Source: Candidatus Woesearchaeota archaeon (GTDB taxonomy: Archaea; Nanobdellota; Nanobdellia; Woesearchaeales; JACPBV01). Taken from it: a stretch of DNA of 20,821 nt. The position numbers were made by a program, and so were the translations under genes. The DNA is taken from NCBI GenBank assembly GCA_019323195.1, contig JAHWHQ010000096.1, forward strand, positions 1 through 20,821, written 5' to 3'. Positions 14,448-20,821 of the stretch are shown here, one piece after another; the stretch's first letter is position 1, and each line of letters opens with the position of its first letter. The notes under the pieces were generated by a model. It was not told the origin of the DNA, made no database searches, and was given only the letters and a program-made list of their open reading frames with translations.

Positions 14448-15485
14448 ATGGATAAATATCAAATATTAAGGTCTATGGGCTTTGGAAGGGAAATTTCAGT
14501 AAAAAAGGTATACAACATTAGTGTAAACTACATCAAATTTCTCGCCAGAAATCCCCATTTATCTTCTTTCCCTTCAATATTGATGATGGAGCCTACAAAT
14601 TATTGCAATCTCCGCTGCCCCTTGTGCCCTACTGGAAACGGCACCATCCGGGCCCCTCGCGGATTTATGTCCTTTGACAGCTATAAGAGGATCATTGACG
14701 AGGTTGGCGATTATTTGTTGAATTTGACGCTTTACAATTTTGGTGAGCCCTTTTTGAACAAGAGCCTCCTTGATATGGTCGAATACGCGAAGAAGAAGAG
14801 AATCTTTATCAGGATAAGTACAAATGGCCATTTCCTTGATGGCAGGGAAAAAATAGAGCGGCTGGTTAAATCAGGGCTTGACCATATCATTATCGCATTA
14901 GATGCAGCCACAGAAGACACCTTCCAGAAGTACAGGAAGAAAGGGGATTTTAAGAAGGTAGTTGAGAATATCAAGAAGCTTGTAAAGCAGAAAAAAGCCC
15001 GGAAAAGCAGGACGCCTTACATCGAGCTCCTTTTTGTTGTAATGAAGCATAACGAAAAAGAGATTCCGGTCATCAGGAAAATTGCAGGAGACATTGGCGT
15101 GGACAGGCTTAAGTTAAAGACAGCTTCTTTGATATATCATTCCAAAAATGACAAAAGGGGCATAGGCGATTATCTGCCGGAAAATAAAAAGAGGGGAAGG
15201 TATAAATTTAAAGAAGGCGCGATAATTGAAAATAAGAAAATAAAAGACGCCTGTAAGTGGCTATGGGTGGGCAGCGTGGTTAACTGGGACGGCGCTGTTG
15301 TTCCTTGTTGTTATGATCCTCACAGGACTTTGGAGATGGGGAACGCATTTGGGGGCAATAATCTCAGGAGGGTCTGGTGTGGGAGTAAATATACAGGCCT
15401 CCGGAAGCTCATTCTCAGGAATAAAAAGGCAGTAGATATCTGCAGAAAATGCCCTGGAACGCTAACAGGGTCAGATACTGATTAA
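14448..15485 (+). CDS. Radical SAM enzyme with SPASM domain
   Basis: A 345-residue enzyme. MEPTNYCNLRCPLCPTG holds the Cx3Cx2C iron-sulfur site (C53, C57, C60) that splits S-adenosylmethionine, followed by NFGEPFLNKSLLDM (the GGEP-like SAM-binding motif, here FGEP) and RISTNGHFL. The C-terminus has SPASM-type cysteines for further clusters: C269, CC at 287-288 (VVPCCYD) and C332, C335 (ICRKCPG). Such enzymes modify peptides, sugars or cofactors; the substrate cannot be read here. ATG 14448 was chosen over the TTG at 14412, which would add 12 residues with no domain function. It is first of three genes in an operon; the next starts one base after its stop. Confidence 0.85.
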   Translation: MDKYQILRSMGFGREISVKKVYNISVNYIKFLARNPHLSSFPSILMMEPTNYCNLRCPLCPTGNGTIRAPRGFMSFDSYKRIIDEVGDYLLNLTLYNFGEPFLNKSLLDMVEYAKKKRIFIRISTNGHFLDGREKIERLVKSGLDHIIIALDAATEDTFQKYRKKGDFKKVVENIKKLVKQKKARKSRTPYIELLFVVMKHNEKEIPVIRKIAGDIGVDRLKLKTASLIYHSKNDKRGIGDYLPENKKRGRYKFKEGAIIENKKIKDACKWLWVGSVVNWDGAVVPCCYDPHRTLEMGNAFGGNNLRRVWCGSKYTGLRKLILRNKKAVDICRKCPGTLTGSDTD

Positions 15486-15486
15486 G

Positions 15487-16923
15487 ATGAAGGTATTATT
15501 TGTATTTAGGGACACCAAAATGTCAGAACAGATGGGGATGATGTACCTATCGGCAGTTCTGAAAAAATATAATCATTCTACTGGCATGATTAATACAGAC
15601 CTCGAGGACATCAATAAGAAGATGAAGGAATTCAGGCCTGATATCCTGGCATATTACAGCATGACTGGCGAGCACAGGCACCTAATTGAGTTCAATAAGA
15701 GCCTCAAGAGGAAGTATCGCTTTCTTGCGGTTTTTGGCGGTCCCCACCCCACATTCTTTCCTGAGGTAATACAAAATGAAGGGATAGATATTATTGGGGT
15801 CGGCGAGTGTGAAAGCGCGATGGCAGAGCTTGCAAATGCCCTTGAGAAAGGCAGGCCTATAGATAAAATAAAAAATCTCTGGATAAAGAAAAAAGGCAGG
15901 ATAATAAAGAACCCTGTTAGGCCGCTCGAAACAGATTTGGACAAGCTCCCCCATCCTGACAGGGAAATCATGTACCTCGGTGATAAGCGCTTGCTTGAAT
16001 TCGGGAAGAAAGTTTTCCTTGCTGGGAGAGGTTGCCCTTATAATTGTACGTACTGCTTCAATCATAAGATGAGGGAATTATACAAATCCTGGGGCAGGGT
16101 AAGATGGAAAAGCGTTGACAAGTTGATTGATGAAATAGTTGAAGTGAAAAATAAATACCCTTTAGAATTTGTAAAATTTGGTGATGATACCTTTTCTATG
16201 GCCAGCAGGGAATGGATCGAGGAATTTGCGGAAAAATACCCTAAAAAAGTAGGCATCCCTTTCGGATGCAATCTTAGGCCTAATCTTGTAACAGGGCATT
16301 TCGTAAGGAACCTTAAAAAAGCAGGCTGCTATCATGCCTTTATGGCAATAGAGGCTGCAGATGAAAAGATAAGGAATGATCTTTTGAAGAGAAATATAAG
16401 TGAAGAGCAGATTGCAAAAGCCTACAGGCTATTGAAATCAGCAGGAATAAAGATTGGGTATTATAACCTTCTTGGATTGCCTGTAAAGAATGCCCTGAAA
16501 AAGGACATTGAAACCCTAAAGATTAACGCTAAATACAGGCCCAACATGGCATGGTCATCCTTGTTCACCCCGTATCCTAAAACCGAGCTTGGCGAATATG
16601 CCATAAAGCATGGTTATTTTCATGGGGATTTTGAAAAAATACCTGCAAATAATAAGATAACCTCCTGCCTGAAATTCAGTTCCTTGAAAGAAAAGCATCA
16701 GATTGAAAATCTTCATAAGTTATTCGGGATCACAGTAAGGTTTCCTTTTCTTTTGCCTGTAACGAAAATCCTTATTCAATTGCCCCCCAACAGGTTTTAT
16801 ACGTTCTTGATGTTTGGTTTTTACGGGCTAGTCAGGGAAGGCACTATGGCTACGATGAAGCTTACACCTGCTAAAATGCTGAAGTTTACTAAAGTATTGC
16901 TTAAACATACCAGAAACGAATAA
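15487..16923 (+). CDS. B12-binding-type radical SAM enzyme
   Basis: A 478-residue protein. Residues 1-140 form a Rossmann-like cobalamin-binding domain of the BchE/P-methylase type (MKVLFVFRDT, DILAYYSMTG, VFGGPHPTFFPE, IDIIGVGECE). The radical SAM domain follows, with C183, C187, C190 in GRGCPYNCTYCFNH, then FGDDTF and IEAADEKIRNDLLKRNISEE, the typical cluster and beta-strand motifs. The C-terminus (400-478) is helical and basic. Members of this class perform C- or P-methylation and ring chemistry on lipids, antibiotics or tetrapyrroles. No DxHxxG is present, as usual for this class. Its tight spacing with the SPASM enzyme upstream suggests successive steps on one substrate. Confidence 0.85.
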   Translation: MKVLFVFRDTKMSEQMGMMYLSAVLKKYNHSTGMINTDLEDINKKMKEFRPDILAYYSMTGEHRHLIEFNKSLKRKYRFLAVFGGPHPTFFPEVIQNEGIDIIGVGECESAMAELANALEKGRPIDKIKNLWIKKKGRIIKNPVRPLETDLDKLPHPDREIMYLGDKRLLEFGKKVFLAGRGCPYNCTYCFNHKMRELYKSWGRVRWKSVDKLIDEIVEVKNKYPLEFVKFGDDTFSMASREWIEEFAEKYPKKVGIPFGCNLRPNLVTGHFVRNLKKAGCYHAFMAIEAADEKIRNDLLKRNISEEQIAKAYRLLKSAGIKIGYYNLLGLPVKNALKKDIETLKINAKYRPNMAWSSLFTPYPKTELGEYAIKHGYFHGDFEKIPANNKITSCLKFSSLKEKHQIENLHKLFGITVRFPFLLPVTKILIQLPPNRFYTFLMFGFYGLVREGTMATMKLTPAKMLKFTKVLLKHTRNE

Positions 16924-16943
16924 AGGCAATAAAGGGTATAATT

Positions 16944-19271
16944 ATGAAAAAGTATATCGATAAAATCAAACCTCACCTGGCTGCTATACTTATAATCATC
17001 TTTTTGGCAGTTATTGTTTTCAACAGCTTTCTTATTTTTAATTGGGATAAGATGTTTCTTGGGGATATGTATTCATACAGGTACAGGATGGAGGTAGCTA
17101 AGATCTCGATCCAGGAATATGGAGACTTTATTCCTCTTTGGAGCCCCTATACGATGAGTGGCGCTCCATTTTTTGCTAAGCTGGGGGTAGATATTGGCTT
17201 TTTTTACATCAACTATCTTCTATTGATGATCCTTCCCCTGACTATAACATTAAAACTCTCCTACACCATTCCTGTAATATTGGCGGGGATTTTTATGTAT
17301 TTTTTAATGGTCTATCTTAAGCTGGAAAAAAAGTACGCATTGCTTTCAGCTATCTTATATATGTTTAATGGCTGGCTGTACTCTCGTTTTAGCAGAGGGC
17401 ACCTGACTACCATCTCCCCTTATTCAATAACACCCCTTATAATTCTTTATATTATAAAAATATTCAGGGAAAAAGATTGGATCAAAAATTCTGTAATAGC
17501 AGGAATCCTTTTTGCCATACAGATTCACGCAGGACCTGACCTTAAAGTCACCATTTGGGTTATACCCATCGTTATAATTTATGTTTTTCTAGTTTTAATT
17601 GGCCGAATTTCAGCACAGAAAATAATACAGATTTCATTAATAGGTTTAATTATAGTGGCAGTAACCTTCGGTCTTACTGCCGTCAAGGTTCTTCCAGCTT
17701 CGCAATATCTCAAATTAGGAAGCAGGAGCCATGTCGACTATAAAAATGCGCGTGCACAAAGGGCCAGGTGGTCATTTTCAGACTTTATCGAGCCAATCCC
17801 GCCAAAATATGACAAGACCCTTTATAGGACCCATTATAATATAGGCATAATTGCATTTTTATTCGCATGTTTTGCAGTATTTAAAAAATTCAAAAACAAA
17901 ACTGTATTATTTTTCGCAAGTGTTGCTGTTCTTTCTGTTTTTTTGGGGACTGGCTCTTTTGTTTTTTACCTCTTTTGGAGGTATGTTCCCTTCTATGACA
18001 GTTTTAGGTATCCTTCAAGGATTCTGTCCATTTATGTCTTTTCCATGGCAGCATTGGCAGGCATAGGTGCTTCCTTACTGGGGAATAAATTAAAAAAGAG
18101 GTATAACTGGAGTACTAAAAAGATAAATCTGTGCTTTGTTGTTTTAGTTATGTTGATTTTGGTTAATAATGTTGTTTTTGGCATAAGCCCATACAGGCTC
18201 TTTTACGAATGGAGAAACCCTGACGAAGTGCTCCAGGATAACCATATCCTTAATTATTTAGGCAAAGAGCCTGGTCTCTTCCGGATACACATCTATGAGA
18301 CTACAGGCATTGACTGGGGAACCGAATTCCAGACAGTCCCTCTTGGTTTGCAAACCCTATATGGGTATGATGCAGCATGGCTGGTTGATTATATGAATAT
18401 ATACCTTAGTGTGGCATTGCAGCAGCCGGCCAGGTTTTGGGGGATTCTTAATACAAAATACATTACTAGTCAAAAAGAGCTGAATATTACGGGTCTCTCT
18501 TTTGTGAATAAATTTCCAGAATGTGAAAAATGCTTTCCGGATGAGCCAAAAATACAAAAAATAGGGGGGCCGTACCTCTATCAGAACCAGCAATTCCTTC
18601 CTAGGGCCTATATTGTTAATAATAGCATCCTGGTTGTTGGAAAGGACGATAAAGCAAAACAGACCATCTACGGTTTAATGCTTAATAGCATGTTTAATCC
18701 GGCCAATACAGTCATTATTCAGGGAAAAGAAAGCGTCAATGATTATTCGCTTTCACAATTGGAAAGATATGATGCTATATTCCTCACAGAAGGTTCTATT
18801 GACCAGAACTCCATATCTCTCTTGAAAAACTATATTCAGCAAGGAGGAATCCTGGTTCCTGATATAACCAAAAACGAGTTGCAGATTAACAACGAAAAAA
18901 TAAATGGAATATTGGCTTCTTTCAAAGGAAATCTTACTCCGATATCTGATAATGATCACCTCTTTGTAAATTTTGACAAAAGGCAGTTGAATATAGGCCG
19001 AAAACAAGGATTTCTTGTTTACAGCGAGATTCTTACCCATTACCCTGGCTGGATAGCCCGGGCTGATAGTATGAAAAAGGAAATTGAAAGGGCAGATGGG
19101 GTTATAGGTGCAGTTTATCTGGATAAGCCTGTTCAGGAGGTTATCCTTGAATTCAAGCCCGCATCTTTTGTAATCGGTTCGGTAATTACAGTTATGTCCA
19201 TAATTGCGCTCATATTATTCTTTGTATTCTGGTCCATTAGGAATAACCCCCCGAAGAAGGCAGGAGACTAG
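16944..19271 (+). CDS. Large multi-pass membrane protein, YfhO/GT-C-like
   Basis: A 775-residue protein with a dozen or so membrane helices in residues 1-415, a soluble exported region at about 430-735, and a last helix near 740-765. The first loop FLGDMYSYRYR and then IPLWSPYTMSGAPFF is the pattern of YfhO-like and other GT-C-fold membrane glycosyltransferases, where an acidic residue in the first loop is catalytic (D46 here would be the candidate). GT-C enzymes transfer sugars from lipid carriers outside the cell. RYPSRILSIYVFSMAALAGIG and YGYDAAWLVDYMN fit YfhO as well. It starts 20 bases after the B12 radical SAM gene, so is probably in that operon. Specific sugar or acceptor unknown. Confidence 0.75.
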   Translation: MKKYIDKIKPHLAAILIIIFLAVIVFNSFLIFNWDKMFLGDMYSYRYRMEVAKISIQEYGDFIPLWSPYTMSGAPFFAKLGVDIGFFYINYLLLMILPLTITLKLSYTIPVILAGIFMYFLMVYLKLEKKYALLSAILYMFNGWLYSRFSRGHLTTISPYSITPLIILYIIKIFREKDWIKNSVIAGILFAIQIHAGPDLKVTIWVIPIVIIYVFLVLIGRISAQKIIQISLIGLIIVAVTFGLTAVKVLPASQYLKLGSRSHVDYKNARAQRARWSFSDFIEPIPPKYDKTLYRTHYNIGIIAFLFACFAVFKKFKNKTVLFFASVAVLSVFLGTGSFVFYLFWRYVPFYDSFRYPSRILSIYVFSMAALAGIGASLLGNKLKKRYNWSTKKINLCFVVLVMLILVNNVVFGISPYRLFYEWRNPDEVLQDNHILNYLGKEPGLFRIHIYETTGIDWGTEFQTVPLGLQTLYGYDAAWLVDYMNIYLSVALQQPARFWGILNTKYITSQKELNITGLSFVNKFPECEKCFPDEPKIQKIGGPYLYQNQQFLPRAYIVNNSILVVGKDDKAKQTIYGLMLNSMFNPANTVIIQGKESVNDYSLSQLERYDAIFLTEGSIDQNSISLLKNYIQQGGILVPDITKNELQINNEKINGILASFKGNLTPISDNDHLFVNFDKRQLNIGRKQGFLVYSEILTHYPGWIARADSMKKEIERADGVIGAVYLDKPVQEVILEFKPASFVIGSVITVMSIIALILFFVFWSIRNNPPKKAGD

Positions 19272-19294
19272 GCCTGGTAAATGTTATAATCTTA

Positions 19295-20275
19295 TCATTC
19301 AGCAACATTTTCCTCATTTCTGCTTCTGTTTAGAAAAAAGACCCCTATTATCCCCAATATAAGGTAATACATTATTATCACAAGGTGCAATGCAAAGCCG
19401 GTTGAGATAGCTGCCTCTTTGCTGATTCCAAAAGATATTAGTGCTAGAGCCCATAATCCTTCTAATGTTCCAAATCCTCCAACGCCCTGTATTGGCAGGA
19501 TAATTGCAAATGCGCTGAATATTATTACTGCCGCAATAGACCAAAAATCCAGCCTGATTCCAAACGAGACTAGAAGGGTATAGGCCATCATCAATTGTGA
19601 AAGCCAGATTACGACAGAAAAAGCAAAAGTTTTAAGAATATTATTCACGCCTTTAATCACCTTAAAGGATTTTATCAAATTTTCCTCCTTTTCTAATATA
19701 TACCTGGCTATCTTAAACCTTGTCAGTTTCAAGAATCTAAAGAGGTTCTTGGAGAAATTGATAAAATGGTCTTGGAAATATATCAACGATAATAGTATAA
19801 GTATCAGCAGAAATAACAGGGCAGCAATGACAAAAAAAGCATTTTTTAATAACGCTGAAACATCTGTAATAAAATATATTGAAATTAAGAATAGCATCGA
19901 TAAAATAATAAAATCAAACACCTTTGCGATCATAAGAATGGCTAATGCTAAAGTCCCCCTTAATCCTTTCTTTTTCAGAAGATAGATGAATGATATCTCT
20001 CCGGTTCTCATAGGCATCAGACTGTTGGTCATGTTATATACAGATACAATCGTAAAAAGCTTGCCCAATGAGAGCTGCTTTTTAAGTAAGAATCTTAACC
20101 GTAAGGACCTAAAAATATAGCTGTTAACATAAAAGATAAAAGCAATTAAAAGCGGCCCTAATGATATGGTGGTGATTACAGATATCAGATCTTTGATGTC
20201 TACTTGGCTTAAAAGCAATGCTATAAGCAATATAGCGATTAAAAAACCGATTAAAAGCTTAAAATCCCTTTTCAT
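19295..20275 (-). CDS. Flippase-like membrane protein (LPG-synthase TM / UPF0104 family)
   Basis: A 326-residue protein with about eight membrane helices. SYIFRSLRLRFLLKK near residue 55, NSLMPMRTGEISFIYLLKK near 90 and the late GVGGFGTLEGLWALAL near 265 are the conserved motifs of the family that includes the membrane part of lysylphosphatidylglycerol synthase and the C-terminal part of archaeal AglD. The family is thought to move or modify lipid-linked molecules; there is no attached glycosyltransferase domain here. The gene is convergent with the YfhO-like gene, 23 bases apart. It ends in a charged tail (NRSRNEENVAE). Confidence 0.85.
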   Translation of the reverse strand: MKRDFKLLIGFLIAILLIALLLSQVDIKDLISVITTISLGPLLIAFIFYVNSYIFRSLRLRFLLKKQLSLGKLFTIVSVYNMTNSLMPMRTGEISFIYLLKKKGLRGTLALAILMIAKVFDFIILSMLFLISIYFITDVSALLKNAFFVIAALLFLLILILLSLIYFQDHFINFSKNLFRFLKLTRFKIARYILEKEENLIKSFKVIKGVNNILKTFAFSVVIWLSQLMMAYTLLVSFGIRLDFWSIAAVIIFSAFAIILPIQGVGGFGTLEGLWALALISFGISKEAAISTGFALHLVIIMYYLILGIIGVFFLNRSRNEENVAE

Positions 20276-20336
20276 CTTATAGTATGTAATTTAAGTATAT
20301 TAAGATTATTTAAGAATTAATTGCATATTCGGTGCC

Positions 20337-20344
20337 TATTTAAA
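20337..20344 (-). promoter_or_regulatory. Possible promoter of the flippase-like gene
   Basis: On the minus strand, aaagtttaaatagg contains tttaaata about 65 bases before the ATG and would give a leader of about 40 bases. A closer box, aatatactt at about 20294-20302, is slightly too near for a leaderless start (about 22 bases). Neither is certain. Confidence 0.35.
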
Positions 20345-20351
20345 CTTTGCT

Positions 20352-20697
20352 TTTTTGTCGGCTGTGTCTGTTATCCCGAAACTGCTTCCGGTCACGTAAC
20401 TACTTCCGCTTTGTAAGTTCATCCCCCACTTTTTGAGGTGTTTTGTAATTGAGACTCATGTATGGCCTATTGTTATTATACCCTTCCCAACCAAGCTCTT
20501 TGTATCTTGTTACAATTTCTCTAACTGTCCTATCACTAACTCCCTGAGAAAGAGCAAGTTTAGAAGGAGAAACGCCCCTTCAGCGTTGCTTAACAATCCA
20601 TACTCTCTTCTTAACATTTAGCTTGTACATACTAACCACCAAATGTGGTTAGTTAAGCGGAACTAAAAACGTGATAGCACATTTTTGTCGGCTGTGT
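20352..20697 (-). mobile_element. Decayed insertion-sequence relic between 16-base direct repeats
   Basis: tttttgtcggctgtgt occurs at 20352-20367 and 20682-20697. Between them lies a shrunken minus-strand transposase gene. The inner ends show weak inverted similarity (ctgttatcccg...cttccg on the left; the reverse complement of the right is tgtgctatcacg...ttccg). The direct repeats could be target duplications or element ends. The size (about 330 bases) and the transposase content suggest an internal-deletion derivative of an IS481/IS3-like element. Confidence 0.5.
20400..20630 (-). pseudogene. Transposase relic: N-terminal HTH joined to C-terminal tail
   Basis: The minus strand reads MYKLNVKKRVWIVKQR, a TGA stop (20580-20582), then GVSPSKLALSQGVSDRTVRE followed by IVTRYKELGWEGYNNN, and then RPYMSLNYKTPQKVGDELTK. 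The first part is the helix-turn-helix that opens IS481/IS3-type transposases; RPYMSLNYKTP is the signature normally near the end of the rve integrase domain. The whole DDE catalytic core is missing, so an internal deletion joined the two ends, and the stop codon came later or with it. Confidence 0.65.
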
Positions 20698-20821
20698 TGA
20701 AAATGTAGGTTAGCAGCCTAAGGTCAAAATCCTATTAAATACAACCTTAAGCTGACAAGAGGGGTCAATTTAAATTTTGTTTCAACAAAATTTATGGCGT
20801 TTAGCCCCCCGTCGGGGAACG
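20698..20821. other. Hairpin-rich non-coding stretch at the window end
   Basis: Three inverted repeats follow each other: cagcctaaggt (20714-20724) with accttaagctg (20744-20754, one mismatch), the perfect aaattttgtt (20772-20781) with aacaaaattt (20784-20793), and cccc-gtc-gggg (20807-20817). The middle hairpin and the bases after it resemble the right half of the folded element at 11743-11886. The feature may continue past the window. Confidence 0.5.

Noticed and set aside
15682..16065. Minus-strand reading frame of 127 codons
   Set aside because: It is antisense to the B12-type radical SAM gene, which carries all its motifs on the plus strand.
20433..20621. Plus-strand reading frame of 62 codons
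   Set aside because: It is antisense to the transposase relic, whose minus-strand reading shows recognisable HTH and RPYMSLNYKTP signatures.

Overview
The window looks archaeal and most resembles a small-genome DPANN lineage such as Woesearchaeota or Pacearchaeota. This lineage call is inference. It rests on low GC, start codons that sit about 26-32 bases after TATA-like boxes (leaderless transcripts), an almost complete lack of Shine-Dalgarno motifs, secreted proteins packed with N-glycosylation sequons, and small archaeal-type wHTH, zinc-ribbon and HepT/MntA proteins. No rRNA, tRNA or CRISPR array was seen.

Region 1 (1-8450) is a plus-strand run of secreted or membrane genes. It holds the 3' part of a secreted glycoprotein gene, then a 1909-residue protein (signal peptide, SpvB/TcB-like domain, six FG-GAP calcium loops, long RHS/YD-repeat array, five Ig-like glycosylated repeats). 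Overlapping it by ATGA is a second secreted protein with the terminal YD repeats, the RHS core (DPTGH) and an unrecognised hydrophobic C-terminal tip. A two-helix membrane protein with its own promoter follows. The layout is like a Tc-toxin TcB/TcC pair or a polymorphic-toxin locus with a candidate immunity gene.

Region 2 (8451-14372) is a mosaic. It holds three small genes (unknown basic protein, wHTH, zinc ribbon), a relic of the first of these, a frameshifted IS91-like (HUH, Y2) transposase, and a HepT/MntA toxin-antitoxin operon. These are followed by fragments of a second RHS gene, an IS91 left-end fragment, a 144-base strongly folded element, a truncated second IS91-like transposase, a PIN/antitoxin operon, and a 1.2-kb duplicated piece of the RHS gene. 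The order [IS91-like transposase > < toxin-antitoxin][identical 29-base segment][RHS sequence from the same codon] occurs twice with unrelated toxin-antitoxin pairs. I read this as a rolling-circle element carrying exchangeable toxin-antitoxin cargo that used RHS genes as landing sites.

Region 3 (14373-20275) is more ordinary: a radical SAM/SPASM enzyme, a B12-binding-type radical SAM enzyme and a large YfhO/GT-C-like membrane protein in one operon, convergent with a flippase-like (LPG-synthase TM/UPF0104) membrane protein. An envelope lipid or glycan modification role is likely but not shown.

Region 4 (20276-20821) holds a decayed transposase relic between 16-base direct repeats, then a hairpin-rich stretch that resembles part of the folded element of region 2.
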